DNA of 46,332 nt. Source: Candidatus Methylopumilus sp. Its GTDB lineage: Bacteria > Pseudomonadota > Gammaproteobacteria > Burkholderiales > Methylophilaceae. The stretch is taken from positions 1 through 46,332 of the forward strand of contig JAHEEA010000009.1 in the NCBI GenBank assembly GCA_024640945.1, written 5' to 3'. This document shows positions 9,617 to 18,995 of the stretch, in pieces. The first letter of the stretch is position 1. Each line of letters starts with the position of its first letter. Both the position numbers and the translations under genes were made by a program. The notes under the pieces are model-generated. The model was not told where the DNA came from. It ran no database searches and saw nothing but the letters and a program-made list of their open reading frames with translations.

Positions 9617-9997
9617 ATGCAAAGAACCATGCTCAAATCCAAGCTACATCGAGTGACATGTACCCACTCGGAGTTGGACTATGAGGGCTCTTGTGCCATT
9701 GATGAGGCATTGCTTGAGGCAGCCGATATTCATGAGTACCAACAAATTGATATCTACAACATCGGCAATGGTGAGCGTTTCACCACGTACGCAATCCGCG
9801 CCCAACGTGGATCTGGCATTATTTCGGTCAACGGTGCTGCAGCACGTAAAGCAGAGCCCGGCCATCTTTTGATTATCGCTAGCTATGCCAGCTATACCGA
9901 ACTCGAATTAGAAAAATTCAAACCACAATTAGTCTACGTTGATGATCAAAATCGCATCATCAATCAACGCAATGACATCCCTGTGCAAGCGGCATAA
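9617..9997 (+). CDS. panD: aspartate 1-decarboxylase
   Basis: Pyruvoyl enzyme making beta-alanine from aspartate. The 126-residue proenzyme starts [14 protein letters not shown], matching the family start, and the self-cleavage site Gly-Ser lies in YEGSCAID; the serine becomes the pyruvoyl group. The ATG at 9617 has ATAGGA upstream, so this is chosen over an upstream in-frame start at 9581. Conserved NGAAARKA and the KPQLVYVD segment follow. It completes panBCD. Confidence 0.97.
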   Translation: MQRTMLKSKLHRVTCTHSELDYEGSCAIDEALLEAADIHEYQQIDIYNIGNGERFTTYAIRAQRGSGIISVNGAAARKAEPGHLLIIASYASYTELELEKFKPQLVYVDDQNRIINQRNDIPVQAA

Positions 9998-10033
9998 GCC
10001 CTGCCTTCAATTTTAGAAAGTATCAAAAAGCCT

Positions 10034-10384
10034 ATGGATTTAGAAACTATGAAACAAGCCGTCATTGACGCGCTTGAAGATATCAAAGGCTATGACATCA
10101 CTGTAATGGACGTTCGCAAGTTAACTTCTATGGCGAGCTACATGATTGTTGCTAATGCGACTTCATCTCGCCAAACAAAAGCGATGGCAAATAACGTTAG
10201 AGAAAAACTTAAAGAATTGGGCGTAGAAGCCCGTGGCGTAGAAGGCGAACGCGAAGGCGAATGGGTGTTGGTTGATTTAGGCGACATCATTGTTCACATC
10301 ATGCTTCCAGCAACTCGCGCTTATTATAATCTTGAGCAACTATGGGGTGCCGCAGAAGGCAATCGCCATATCACTGCGTCTTAA
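10034..10384 (+). CDS. rsfS: ribosomal silencing factor
   Basis: RsfS (DUF143/Iojap family) binds ribosomal protein uL14 and blocks subunit joining when nutrients are short. The 116 residues show the conserved SMASYMIVANATSSRQTKAMA region and the RGVEGEREGEWVLVDLGDIIVHIM core, followed by YYNLEQLWG. rlmH follows at 33 bases, the usual pairing. Confidence 0.96.
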   Translation: MDLETMKQAVIDALEDIKGYDITVMDVRKLTSMASYMIVANATSSRQTKAMANNVREKLKELGVEARGVEGEREGEWVLVDLGDIIVHIMLPATRAYYNLEQLWGAAEGNRHITAS

Positions 10385-10417
10385 GTTCCAGTAATTCATC
10401 AGTTGTAATCTCCATCC

Positions 10418-10885
10418 ATGAAAATACGCATCATCAGCGTTGGCCATAAAATGCCAGAATGGGTGGAAAGCGCATGTCAGGAATACATCAAGCGTATGCC
10501 ACGCGAGGCAAGCGTAGAAATCGTAGAAATAAAACCTGACAAGCGTTCCTCTGGCAAAAACTCCAATACTGTTCAAGAAGCCGAAGCTAAGCGTATCTTA
10601 GAAGCCTGCGGCAAAGACTATGTGATTGCCTTAGATGAACGCGGCAATGAAGTCACCACACTACAATTATCTGAGCGCATGACAAACTGGCTAGGCGGTG
10701 GACGTGACGTTTCACTGATTATTGGCGGCGCAGACGGATTACATCCCGATATCAAAAAAAATGCGGATTGGTTATGGAGCTTATCCAAATTGACACTACC
10801 GCATGGCATGGTAAGGGTAGTACTTGCTGAGCAACTTTATCGTGCTTGGACTGTCATTAATCATCATCCCTATCACCGAGAATAA
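10418..10885 (+). CDS. rlmH: 23S rRNA (pseudouridine1915-N3)-methyltransferase
   Basis: SPOUT-class methyltransferase acting on pseudouridine 1915 of 23S rRNA helix 69 in 70S ribosomes. The 155-residue length is typical. The trefoil-knot SAM region is seen as LIIGGADGLHPDIKKNA and LTLPHGMVRVVLAEQLYRAW, with the C-terminal NHHPYHRE end that is nearly invariant in the family. It follows rsfS and precedes phrB in the same direction. Confidence 0.97.
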   Translation: MKIRIISVGHKMPEWVESACQEYIKRMPREASVEIVEIKPDKRSSGKNSNTVQEAEAKRILEACGKDYVIALDERGNEVTTLQLSERMTNWLGGGRDVSLIIGGADGLHPDIKKNADWLWSLSKLTLPHGMVRVVLAEQLYRAWTVINHHPYHRE

Positions 10886-10911
10886 CCCGCTTCAACAGAG
10901 ACCAATCACAC

Positions 10912-12387
10912 ATGCTGCAATATAAAAATACTTTAGTTTGGTTTCGCCGAGATTTACGTGACTACGATCATGCAGCGCTTTACCACGCGCTCAAAAACTC
11001 ACAACAGGTATTTTGTGTGTTTGTGTTTGACACTGAAATTCTTAATCAACTATCAGACAAAGCGGATCGACGTGTGGAATTCATCTGGGAAAGCGTTAAT
11101 GAATTAAAAACAGCCCTACAAAAGCATGGTGGCGATTTAATTGTCCGCCATGGCGCTTCCAGAGAAGTAATTCCTGAAGAAGCTGCTCGATTAAATGCAG
11201 AGGCCGTTTTCAGCAACCGTGATTACGAGCCAAGTGCAAATGCAAGAGATGAGGATGTTGCTTCTAAGCTCGCACAAAAGAATATCGCCTTCCATCAATT
11301 CAAAGACCAAGTGCTATTTGAAAAAGATGAGGTGATGACCCAACAAGGTAAGCCTTATGGGGTTTTCACGCCTTACAAAAATGCGCACTTAAAAAAACTC
11401 AACGACTTTTATTTAAAAGCTTACCCAGTCGACAATTACATTAAGCATCTAGCTAATTGCTCAGTGCAACCAATGCCTAGCCTAGATAGCATGAGTTTTC
11501 AACGCACCAACCTTGCTCAAATGAAGTTGCCTACGGGAATGTCTGGCGCAATCAGTCTATTTGAAGACTTCACGAGTCGCATCCGTTTATATCAAGACAC
11601 GCGCAACTTTCCAGCAATTAAAGGCCCCTCTTACTTATCAGTACATTTGAGATTCGGGACGATTTCTATTCGCCATTTAGCAAGAACGGCTTATCACATG
11701 GGTGGTGCTGGGGCTGAGACTTGGCTGAATGAATTGATTTGGCGAGATTTCTACTTTCAAATTCTGCATCACAATCCAAAGGTGGCTACAGGCAATGCCT
11801 ATAAAGCAGAGTTTGAAGCGATTCCATTCCCTAACAACAAACAACTATTCAAAGCTTGGTGTGATGGAATGACTGGCTACCCTTTGATTGACGCAGCAAT
11901 GCGCCAACTCAATCAAACCGGTTACATGCACAATCGCCTTCGCATGGTGGCAGCTAGTTTTTTAGTTAAAGACTTGCTCATCGATTGGCGATGGGGTGAG
12001 CGTTATTTCGCAGAAAAGTTAATTGATTTTGATTTAAGTGCAAATAATGGTGGCTGGCAATGGGCAGCATCTACTGGCTGTGACGCACAGCCTTGGTTTA
12101 GGATTTTCAATCCCATCACTCAATCAGAGAAATTTGATGCTAATGGTAAATTCATTCGAAAATATGTACCTGAATTGGCCAGATGTGAAGACAAAGAAAT
12201 ACATGCCCCGTGGTTAATACCTCCATTAAAACTACAAGTCATCAATATTGAAATTGGCAAAGATTACCCAGCGCCTGTCGTAGACCACTCAGACCAAAGA
12301 GAACAAGCCTTAGCCTTATATAAGAACGCCTCTAACGCGAGAAAATTAAAGGCCGAAACAGTAGACAATCAAGGCGAGCTAAGTTAA
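10912..12387 (+). CDS. phrB: class I deoxyribodipyrimidine (CPD) photolyase
   Basis: Blue-light, FAD-dependent enzyme repairing cyclobutane pyrimidine dimers. The 491-residue protein has normal order: an N-terminal alpha/beta antenna domain (VWFRRDLRDYDHAAL, residues 9-23; NRDYEPSANARDED), then the FAD-binding domain with LSVHLRFGTIS, NELIWRDFYFQ, YPLIDAAMRQLNQTGYMHNR and the signature DLSANNGGWQW-AASTGCDAQPWFRIFNP. It ends the pcnB-to-phrB run. Two further photolyase-family genes sit at 34980 and 37535. Confidence 0.95.
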   Translation: MLQYKNTLVWFRRDLRDYDHAALYHALKNSQQVFCVFVFDTEILNQLSDKADRRVEFIWESVNELKTALQKHGGDLIVRHGASREVIPEEAARLNAEAVFSNRDYEPSANARDEDVASKLAQKNIAFHQFKDQVLFEKDEVMTQQGKPYGVFTPYKNAHLKKLNDFYLKAYPVDNYIKHLANCSVQPMPSLDSMSFQRTNLAQMKLPTGMSGAISLFEDFTSRIRLYQDTRNFPAIKGPSYLSVHLRFGTISIRHLARTAYHMGGAGAETWLNELIWRDFYFQILHHNPKVATGNAYKAEFEAIPFPNNKQLFKAWCDGMTGYPLIDAAMRQLNQTGYMHNRLRMVAASFLVKDLLIDWRWGERYFAEKLIDFDLSANNGGWQWAASTGCDAQPWFRIFNPITQSEKFDANGKFIRKYVPELARCEDKEIHAPWLIPPLKLQVINIEIGKDYPAPVVDHSDQREQALALYKNASNARKLKAETVDNQGELS

Positions 12388-12442
12388 AGTTCAGGTTAAA
12401 TATTGATTTGCTTTCTTAAAAGCATTATTCGGGAAAAACCCT

Positions 12443-13171
12443 ATGCGCAGCAAAATTATTAATTTATTAACCAGCATCGTGATTGCAGTTGCCATCACTG
12501 GCTGTTCAACGGTATCTAACAAAGATCCATTAGAAGGTCTAAATCGCGGTATTTACAAATTTAATGACGTAGCTGACAAAGCAGTATTCAAACCAGTGGC
12601 TGGCGCATATAAGGCAGTGACCCCAACACCTGTTCGTACAGGCGTGAATAACTTCTTCTCAAACCTCAATACCTTCGTTACAACGATTAACCAAGTATTG
12701 CAATTTAAGTTCAGCAAAGCTGCTGAGAGTGCTGGCCGCTTTGTGGTGAACAGTACAGTAGGTATTCTTGGTTTTATCGATGTCGCTTCTAAAGATGGTA
12801 TTAAAAAACACGATGAAGACTTCGGTCAGACTCTAGCGCACTGGGGCATGGGTGACGGTCCATATCTAGTGCTTCCATTCTTAGGACCAAGCACTTTCAG
12901 AGACACTGGCGGCTTGGTTGTTGATTCATTAGCTTTCAATCCAATTGGTTATGTTGAGAACCCAAAATCACGTAACATTTTAATTGGTACTAAATTCATC
13001 GATAAACGCGCAGAACTATTACCAGGTAGCGATTTACTTGATGAAGCAGCTTTAGATCCATACGCATTTATGCGTGACGCATACTTCCAACGCCGTAAAC
13101 ATCAAATTAATGATGGTGTTGGCAGCACTGGCGATGATGGCTTTGAAGCAGCAGAAGAACCTGCAAAGTAA
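12443..13171 (+). CDS. mlaA: MlaA/VacJ outer-membrane lipoprotein
   Basis: Outer-membrane lipoprotein of the Mla system that removes misplaced phospholipids from the outer leaflet. The 242-residue protein begins with a signal peptide and lipobox ITGC (Cys21). Family motifs are DPLEGLNRGIYKFND, NNFFSNL, FVVNSTVGILGFIDVA, DFGQTLAHWGMGDGPYLVLPFLGPS and the C-terminal YAFMRDAYFQRR. No other mla genes are next to it. A perfect palindromic terminator follows. Confidence 0.96.
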   Translation: MRSKIINLLTSIVIAVAITGCSTVSNKDPLEGLNRGIYKFNDVADKAVFKPVAGAYKAVTPTPVRTGVNNFFSNLNTFVTTINQVLQFKFSKAAESAGRFVVNSTVGILGFIDVASKDGIKKHDEDFGQTLAHWGMGDGPYLVLPFLGPSTFRDTGGLVVDSLAFNPIGYVENPKSRNILIGTKFIDKRAELLPGSDLLDEAALDPYAFMRDAYFQRRKHQINDGVGSTGDDGFEAAEEPAK

Positions 13172-13184
13172 GCTTAAGAAAGAA

Positions 13185-13230
13185 TGTACACAATAAAAAA
13201 GCCCCTTTCGGGGCTTTTTTATTGTGTACA
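13185..13230. terminator. bidirectional terminator between mlaA and pmbA
   Basis: A perfect inverted repeat with 21-base arms around a TTTC loop; the core is AGCCCC-TTTC-GGGGCT flanked by A and T tracts on either side. It serves convergent mlaA and pmbA. The A/T tracts make it work as an intrinsic terminator in both directions. Confidence 0.92.
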
Positions 13231-13234
13231 CGTC

Positions 13235-14578
13235 CTAATCACCAGCCACCGTCATATTCTCAATCAAGATAGATCCAACCTGCTTCGAACCTTGAACCAA
13301 GACATCATTACCAATGACTACAATTTGATTCAACATGTCTTTCAAATTACCCGCAATTGTAATTTCTTCAACAGCATGCACAATCACACCGCTCTCAACC
13401 CAAAAACCTGCCGCACCACGAGAATAGTCCCCAGTCACCATATTGATGCCGTGGCCTAATAGCTCAGTGACTAACAAGCCTGTCCCCATCGTTTTTAGCA
13501 TTGCGTTAAAGTCTAAACCGCTATGATTCACTATTAAGTTGTGATTACCACCTGCATTACCAGTACTCACCATGCCTAACTTGCGTGCTGAATAACTAGA
13601 CAACATGTAGCCTTGCAACACCCCATTTTTAACTAAAGTTCGTGGCTTTGTTGCAACACCTTCATTATCAAAAGGGCTACTTGCCAGACCTCTTAATAAA
13701 TGCGGCTTTTCTTCTATCGTAATAAAAGGCGACATCACTTGCTTACCAAGACTGTCGAGTAAGAATGAAGACTTACGGTACAAACTCCCGCCCGAAATAG
13801 CCGAGATCAAATGAGAAATCAGTCCTGAGGACAAAGAGGCATCAAACATTACTGGCACCTGCGCTGTTTTAATCCGTCGACTATTTAGACGCTTCACCGT
13901 CCGCTCGCCAGCTAGACGACCAACATAAGCGGCACTTTCTAGATCTCCTGGCGCACGTGCCGAGGTATACCAATAGTCTCTCTGCATATTGTCATCGCCA
14001 TCATCAGCAATCACCGAGCAACTCAAGCCATGTCTAGAACTGGCATAACCCCCATTGAATCCATTAGAGTTAGCATAAGCAAACATGCCTTCATAGGTCG
14101 AAACTGAAGCCCCTTCAGAATTCGTGATGCGCGAATCAACACTGCGTGCAACAGACTCACACTCTTGTGCTAATTTGATCGCCTGATCAACCGTCAAATC
14201 CCAAGGGTGATGCAAATCTAAATCGGGAATGTCTTTTGCCATCAGCGCTGCATCGGCCAAACCACAGAATTCATCTTGCGCCGTGTAGCGCGCAATATTG
14301 CAGGCAGCTGCCACCGTATCTTGCAAAGCCTGTAGCGATAGATCAGAGGTGCTCGCATGACCTTTTTGCTGACCAAAATACACAGTCACTGAAACACCTT
14401 TATCACGATTATATTCAATCGTTTCCGTTTCATTCATCCGAACTGAAACATTCTGACCAAAGCCAAGACTCACTTCAGCCTCAGCAGCACTTGCACCAGC
14501 CGTTTTCGCAAGTTGCAAAACGCTTTCGCTCATTTGCTGCAACTCAGCTAATGAATAGGTAAAACGAGGCTCACTCAT
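13235..14578 (-). CDS. pmbA: PmbA/TldE-family metalloprotease subunit
   Basis: Partner of TldD in the TldD/TldE protease, known for maturing peptide antibiotics and degrading the CcdA antitoxin. The 447-residue protein has normal length and family segments: DKGVSVTVYFGQQKGHAST near residue 80, SSFLLDSLGKQV, SPFDNEGVATKPRTLVKNGVLQ (split here for length: NEGVATKPR), SYSARKLGMVSTGNAGG and GDYSRGAAGFWVE-SGVIVHAVEEIT at the C-terminus. TldE subunits lack the zinc site held by TldD. tldD is not in the window. Confidence 0.95.
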   Translation of the reverse strand: MSEPRFTYSLAELQQMSESVLQLAKTAGASAAEAEVSLGFGQNVSVRMNETETIEYNRDKGVSVTVYFGQQKGHASTSDLSLQALQDTVAAACNIARYTAQDEFCGLADAALMAKDIPDLDLHHPWDLTVDQAIKLAQECESVARSVDSRITNSEGASVSTYEGMFAYANSNGFNGGYASSRHGLSCSVIADDGDDNMQRDYWYTSARAPGDLESAAYVGRLAGERTVKRLNSRRIKTAQVPVMFDASLSSGLISHLISAISGGSLYRKSSFLLDSLGKQVMSPFITIEEKPHLLRGLASSPFDNEGVATKPRTLVKNGVLQGYMLSSYSARKLGMVSTGNAGGNHNLIVNHSGLDFNAMLKTMGTGLLVTELLGHGINMVTGDYSRGAAGFWVESGVIVHAVEEITIAGNLKDMLNQIVVIGNDVLVQGSKQVGSILIENMTVAGD

Positions 14579-14634
14579 AAGGTTTTATACCGTTCTCTCA
14601 GAGGAAAATCTAAAAACTGCTATCATATCGCACT

Positions 14635-15189
14635 ATGAAACCTAACAAGACACATTCACAAGCGGCCGAAGAGGATTTAATCGAGCCTATTAGCAAAACC
14701 AAATTAAAAGCCGAGGCCGATGCCCAGCAAGAAATCGGTGTTAAATTGGTTGCCCTACCCGCGAGTAAATTAGCACAGTTAGATTTGCCAGAACGTTTAA
14801 TAGATGCCATCAACGAAGCGAAACGTATCACTGCAAATGGCGCCATTCGTCGTCAAAAGCAGTACATTGGTAGCTTAATGCGCGACATCGATGTGGAGCC
14901 TATTGTTGAACAAATGCAAAAATGGGAAGGCAAAAATACTGCTGAAAATGCTTATTTTCACCAACTCGAAAACTGGCGCACACGTTTAATCGCTGATGAA
15001 AATGCGCTATCAGAATTTATGGGGATTCATCCTAATGTGGATAGCCAACAAATTCGCACGCTCATTCGCAACGCTCGCCGTGAAGCTTCATCCAACAAAC
15101 CACCTAAAAGCAGTCGCGAATTATTCAAACTGCTGCGTGAAATTACCGGCGAAACAAACCAGGGTGAAGATATAGAGTTTACTGATTAA
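14635..15189 (+). CDS. darP: dual-action ribosomal maturation protein DarP (YjgA family)
   Basis: YjgA/DarP assists late 50S subunit assembly. The 184 residues show LPASKLAQLDLPERL, the conserved RITANGAIRRQKQYIGSLMR segment near residue 63, and LRNARREA-like IRNARREASSNKPPKSSRELFKLL near the end. It is divergent from pmbA (57 bases between starts), the classic pmbA-yjgA arrangement. Its last 11 bases overlap the convergent PDZ gene. Confidence 0.93.
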   Translation: MKPNKTHSQAAEEDLIEPISKTKLKAEADAQQEIGVKLVALPASKLAQLDLPERLIDAINEAKRITANGAIRRQKQYIGSLMRDIDVEPIVEQMQKWEGKNTAENAYFHQLENWRTRLIADENALSEFMGIHPNVDSQQIRTLIRNARREASSNKPPKSSRELFKLLREITGETNQGEDIEFTD

Positions 15190-15943
15190 GACTAACGTCC
15201 GCCTCTGTCCATTGCCGGTTGCGAGTGTAAACAACTTTTACTGCTTTACCTGCATATTGCTTAACTGCAGCTGATAAAGCTTCGACCGAATTAGTCTCAA
15301 CATCACCAATCCGCAATAAAACATCATCCTTTTGCAAGCCCGCTTGCTCAGCTGGAGAACCCTCAATTACCACCATCACTATTAAACCATGATCCTTATC
15401 CCCTTCTTCAGGCACCTTAATATGCGCACCAAATCTGGGGGGCGTTAACTTGGCCCAAAATGAAGCAAAGTAACTGTAAGTCTGTCCCTGCTCTGGCGTC
15501 GCTTGACCTGTTTTTTTAGCCTCTCTTATATTCTGTATTTTCACACTCGCAGGTGTTCCGCCCATTTTTTCCGTATACACCAACACTGTATGCGCCTTTA
15601 CTTTTTGGGCTTGCGGCAAAACATCCTCAGGAGGCACATGACCCGCCTTAAAACTTGAGTAGCCCAGCAATTCATAACCAAGTTCTTGCATACGCTGATA
15701 ATCCGCTATTTGATCTTTGCCCGCTAAAACCTTCGGTGGCTCAGTCGTTTGCATTTTTTTGGCATTGGTAGGCTTGCTTGATGTGTAAGCATTTGAAAAT
15801 GGATTTTGATTCTCCAAAAAATTACCTTCAGATGTCTTGGTTTGTGATTTTATGCTCTCTTCTGCATGTGTATCAGCTGCTCCGGCCAGCAAAGTAAAAG
15901 CAGACATCACAAAAGCAATAAGCATTACAATAACAACATGCAT
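15179..15943 (-). CDS. secreted PDZ-domain protein of unknown function
   Basis: A 254-residue protein with an N-terminal signal sequence (VVIVMLIAFVMSAFTLLAGAA) and a C-terminal PDZ domain near residues 165-250 (LIVMVVIEGSPAEQAGLQ, DDVLLRIGD, VKVVYTRNRQW). The middle includes LGYELLGYSSFKAG and a stretch like an Ig- or peptide-binding fold, but no protease triad is seen. The ATG at 15943 is chosen because GGAAAG lies before it and the signal peptide then begins at once. Likely a periplasmic scaffold or binding protein; function unknown. Confidence 0.8.
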   Translation of the reverse strand: MHVVIVMLIAFVMSAFTLLAGAADTHAEESIKSQTKTSEGNFLENQNPFSNAYTSSKPTNAKKMQTTEPPKVLAGKDQIADYQRMQELGYELLGYSSFKAGHVPPEDVLPQAQKVKAHTVLVYTEKMGGTPASVKIQNIREAKKTGQATPEQGQTYSYFASFWAKLTPPRFGAHIKVPEEGDKDHGLIVMVVIEGSPAEQAGLQKDDVLLRIGDVETNSVEALSAAVKQYAGKAVKVVYTRNRQWTEADVSLNQ

Positions 15944-16040
15944 TTTCTTTCCTTTCAAGGACTGAACTAGTAAGAATTCAGCGGGCACTTTACAATTAAA
16001 TGATTCATTTCGTAGACATCATTCATCACATAATAATTCA

Positions 16041-16628
16041 ATGACAGCACAAACTATTAAAATCGGCCTTGTTTCAATTAGCGATAGAGCCTCAACAGGT
16101 GTTTATCAGGACCTAGGCTTGCCTCATCTAGAAGCATGGCTAAAACAAACGCTTACCACCCCATGGACTGCTTTAACACGCCTTATTCCAGATGAGCAAG
16201 ATGTCATTGAAGCCACATTAAAAAAATTAATTGATGATGAAGGATGCAACCTAGTATTAACGACTGGAGGCACAGGCCCTTCGCTTAGAGATGTAACGCC
16301 TGAAGCAACATTGGCGGTCGCCGACAAAGAAATGCCTGGCTTTGGTGAACAAATGCGTCAAATCAGTTTAAATTTCGTACCCACTGCCATCTTGTCCAGG
16401 CAAGTTGCGGTGATTAGAAAGAACGCCTTGATTATTAACTTACCAGGACAGCCTAAAGCAATTGCACAAACACTAGAGGGCTTAAAAGATGAGGCTGGCA
16501 ATATCAAAGTGCATGGAATTTTTGCCGCCGTCCCTTATTGCTTAGATTTAATTGGTGCGCCGTACATTGAAACCAATCCAAAATTTGTTCAAGCGTTTCG
16601 TCCAAAATCAGCATCTAACAAATCATAA
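16041..16628 (+). CDS. mog: molybdopterin adenylyltransferase
   Basis: Adenylylates molybdopterin before molybdenum insertion in cofactor synthesis. The 195-residue protein has IGLVSISDRASTGVYQD at the start, the MPT-binding LVLTTGGTGPSLRDVTPEAT near residue 72 and INLPGQPKAIAQTLEG near residue 133. This matches Mog rather than MoaB by its longer C-terminus (PYCLDLIGAPYIETN). It starts a cluster with the MAPEG gene, thiL, pgpA and pncC. Confidence 0.94.
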   Translation: MTAQTIKIGLVSISDRASTGVYQDLGLPHLEAWLKQTLTTPWTALTRLIPDEQDVIEATLKKLIDDEGCNLVLTTGGTGPSLRDVTPEATLAVADKEMPGFGEQMRQISLNFVPTAILSRQVAVIRKNALIINLPGQPKAIAQTLEGLKDEAGNIKVHGIFAAVPYCLDLIGAPYIETNPKFVQAFRPKSASNKS

Positions 16629-16641
16629 TCGAGCACACGCC

Positions 16642-17040
16642 ATGAGTCTAAATATCACTCCAATTTATGTAGCCATTTTAGCCTTGCTTTTCATATTTCT
16701 ATCTATCAACACAATCAAAACTAGACGGACACACAAAATATCCATCGGTGATGGTGGTGAAAAAGCATTATTAAGAGCATCGCGAGTCCACGCTAACTTT
16801 GCTGAGTATGTGCCATTCACCATCATTTTAATTGGCATTCTAGAAACTCAATCCTATTCATCATGGATTATTCACGGCTTATCAATCGCCTTAATAATCG
16901 CCAGAATTTCACATGCTTATGGCTTAAGCCAGTTAAATGAGAATTTTAGATTTAGGATTTTTGGTACATCAACAACACTCAACATTATGGCAACCTGTGC
17001 TTTCTTAATTCTATTTAAACCTCTGCTAGCTTCTGCATAA
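16642..17040 (+). CDS. MAPEG-family membrane protein
   Basis: A 132-residue protein with four hydrophobic helices. The MAPEG pattern (membrane proteins in eicosanoid and glutathione metabolism) is seen as GDGGEKALLRASRVHANFAEYVP-like: residues ALLRASRVHANFAEYVPFTI, followed by ARISHAYGLSQ. Bacterial members are of uncertain function, some act as glutathione transferases. The ATG at 16642 is chosen since the earlier reading frame overlaps mog and lacks the family start. It sits 13 bases after mog and 12 bases before thiL. Confidence 0.85.
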   Translation: MSLNITPIYVAILALLFIFLSINTIKTRRTHKISIGDGGEKALLRASRVHANFAEYVPFTIILIGILETQSYSSWIIHGLSIALIIARISHAYGLSQLNENFRFRIFGTSTTLNIMATCAFLILFKPLLASA

Positions 17041-17052
17041 TTCAAAAAAACC

Positions 17053-18012
17053 ATGCAATCAGAATTTAATTTAATCAAAGAGTACTTTACGCGCCCAAGC
17101 AAGAATGCAGACTTAGGGGTGGGTGACGACGCGGCTCTTGTGAGCGCTAGTCCAGGGCATCAACTTGCAATATCAACCGACATGTCAGTAGCAGGCACTC
17201 ACTTTTTCAATGACTTTCCACCCTACTTTATTGGCTGGAAATCACTTGCGGTCAATATTTCAGACATGGCGGCGATGGGAGCAAGCCCCAAATGGGCAAC
17301 CTTAGCGATTGCAATTCCCGACACAGACAAAGCCTGGCTAAGTGAATTCTCCCGTGGCTTTTTTGCTTGCGCTGACGCTTTTAATGTCAGCCTGATTGGT
17401 GGCGATACTACTCGCGGACCACTTAATATTAGCGTGCAAATCATGGGGGAAGTTCCAAATGGACAAGCCCTCAGACGCGATGGTGCAAAATCAGGTGATG
17501 AAATTTGGGTTTCCGGCTCATTAGGTGGCGCTGCGCTTGCGGTGCATAAAATCCAGAAGAACACCTTAGACGCAAAAAAGCCTAGCGATCAATCTTTAGT
17601 AGAAAAACTTCAGCATCCTCAGCCAAGAATAAATTTAGGCTTAGCACTTCGTGGGATTGCCCATAGTGCAATTGATCTTTCTGACGGCTTAATTGCAGAC
17701 CTTGGTCATATTCTGGAGAGCTCACAACTAGGTGCAACCATAGATTGGTCAAAAATCCCACACTTTGACTCAGCCCCTGAGAACCTCAGCGTCGAAACCA
17801 TACAAACCTTTGCACTCACTGGCGGAGACGACTACGAGTTATGCTTTACTGCACCATCAAACCGTCACTCAGATATCATTAATATCGGCAAGTCTCTAGA
17901 CATCCCTTTGTCTCAGGTTGGTACGATCAAAGCTAATGAAGGCCTGATTGTTCTAGATGATAAAAATAATCCAATATCAATAAAAGGAACTGGTTATGAC
18001 CATTTCAAATAA
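17053..18012 (+). CDS. thiL: thiamine-monophosphate kinase
   Basis: Phosphorylates thiamine monophosphate to the active cofactor thiamine diphosphate. The 319 residues show the Mg-binding LGVGDDAALV near residue 22, DMSVAGTHFF, SDMAAMGASPKWATLAIAIP, LIGGDTTRGPLNISV, and IDLSDGLIADLGHI followed by ALTGGDDYELCFT. It overlaps pgpA at its 3' end by 17 bases, so coupled translation is likely. Confidence 0.96.
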   Translation: MQSEFNLIKEYFTRPSKNADLGVGDDAALVSASPGHQLAISTDMSVAGTHFFNDFPPYFIGWKSLAVNISDMAAMGASPKWATLAIAIPDTDKAWLSEFSRGFFACADAFNVSLIGGDTTRGPLNISVQIMGEVPNGQALRRDGAKSGDEIWVSGSLGGAALAVHKIQKNTLDAKKPSDQSLVEKLQHPQPRINLGLALRGIAHSAIDLSDGLIADLGHILESSQLGATIDWSKIPHFDSAPENLSVETIQTFALTGGDDYELCFTAPSNRHSDIINIGKSLDIPLSQVGTIKANEGLIVLDDKNNPISIKGTGYDHFK

Positions 18013-18505
18013 TCAAAAAATGCCTAAGCTGCGTTTTTTATTTCAACACCCACGCCATTTACTAGCATTAGGCTTTGGGTCTGGCTTAGCGCCTAAGGCG
18101 CCAGGCACTTTTGGTACTATCCTTGGATTGGCCGCCTTTGGTTTAATCGCAGGCCACCCACTTTGGCTACAGCTGATTATCATTGCCCTGTTATTTCTGA
18201 TTGGCATTTCAATTTGCGGTGAGACTGCTGAAGCACTTGGCACCCCAGATCATGGCAGCATCGTCTGGGATGAGATTGTAGGAATGATGCTTGTTCTTGC
18301 ATTCACACCCCCGCATATCCTATGGTGGGGCATTGCATTTATCTTGTTTAGACTGTTCGACATCTGGAAACCCTTTCCAATAAAACAGTGCGATAACTTA
18401 ATAAAAGGCGGCTTCGGCGTCATGTTTGATGATTTACTTGCCGCCATTTATGCCATTCTTTTAATTCAATTCAGCATATGGCTTCTGACCATTTATCTAG
18501 CTTAG
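17996..18505 (+). CDS. pgpA: phosphatidylglycerophosphatase A
   Basis: Membrane lipid phosphatase making phosphatidylglycerol. The 169-residue protein has GLAPKAPGTFGTILGL near residue 33, two or three hydrophobic helices, the acidic DEIVGMMLVL and the family end FRLFDIWKPFPIKQCD followed by GGFGVMFDDLLAAIYA. It overlaps thiL upstream and pncC downstream; thiL-pgpA-pncC (cinA) is a widespread order. Confidence 0.96.
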   Translation: MTISNNQKMPKLRFLFQHPRHLLALGFGSGLAPKAPGTFGTILGLAAFGLIAGHPLWLQLIIIALLFLIGISICGETAEALGTPDHGSIVWDEIVGMMLVLAFTPPHILWWGIAFILFRLFDIWKPFPIKQCDNLIKGGFGVMFDDLLAAIYAILLIQFSIWLLTIYLA

Positions 18506-18981
18506 TGCTATCCAAATTAGCGACCGAAATTGGCGAGCTTCTGCTCGCCAAAAATCGTGTACTATGTTTGGCAGAATCTTGCACTGGCGGACTGGCTTCC
18601 GGATTAATCACTGAAATTCCTGGTAGCTCAGCTTGGTTTGATAGCGGCTTAGTGGTTTACAGCAATCAGGCAAAGCAAGATCTTTTGAACGTCTCAGCAG
18701 AAAGCCTTAGGCAACATGGCGCAGTGAGTGAACAAGTCGCCGTCGAAATGGCAATTGGCGCACTCAATCAAGGCCGTGCAAATGTTGCGGCAAGCGTCAC
18801 GGGCATTGCAGGGCCAGACGGTGGCACAGAAGAAAAGCCTGTAGGGACAGTTTGTTTTGCTTGGGCAGGAAATGGCATAGCAGCGACCGCCACCACAAAA
18901 CATTTCTCAGGTAATCGCCAAAACATCCGCGAACAATCCATCCTCACTCTTCTCAATGGCATAAAACAAGCACTTAGTTAA
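18478..18981 (+). CDS. pncC: nicotinamide-nucleotide amidase (CinA C-terminal type)
   Basis: Deamidates nicotinamide mononucleotide to nicotinate mononucleotide in NAD recycling. The 167-residue stand-alone CinA C-terminal domain has CLAESCTGGLASGLITEIPG (catalytic Ser region), GLVVYSNQAKQDLLNV and VTGIAGPDGGTEEKPVGTV. The start lies inside the end of pgpA. It precedes recA, as cinA does in many proteobacteria. Confidence 0.95.
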   Translation: MASDHLSSLVLSKLATEIGELLLAKNRVLCLAESCTGGLASGLITEIPGSSAWFDSGLVVYSNQAKQDLLNVSAESLRQHGAVSEQVAVEMAIGALNQGRANVAASVTGIAGPDGGTEEKPVGTVCFAWAGNGIAATATTKHFSGNRQNIREQSILTLLNGIKQALS

Positions 18982-18995
18982 ACATATTTAAAAAC

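Noticed and set aside
13185-13230. The perfect 21-base palindrome as a regulatory or recombination site
   Set aside because: It lies between convergent genes with a GC core, tetraloop and T tracts on both sides, so a bidirectional terminator explains it.
13184-13459. Plus-strand frame starting in the mlaA-pmbA terminator
   Set aside because: It begins inside a palindromic terminator and runs antisense to pmbA.
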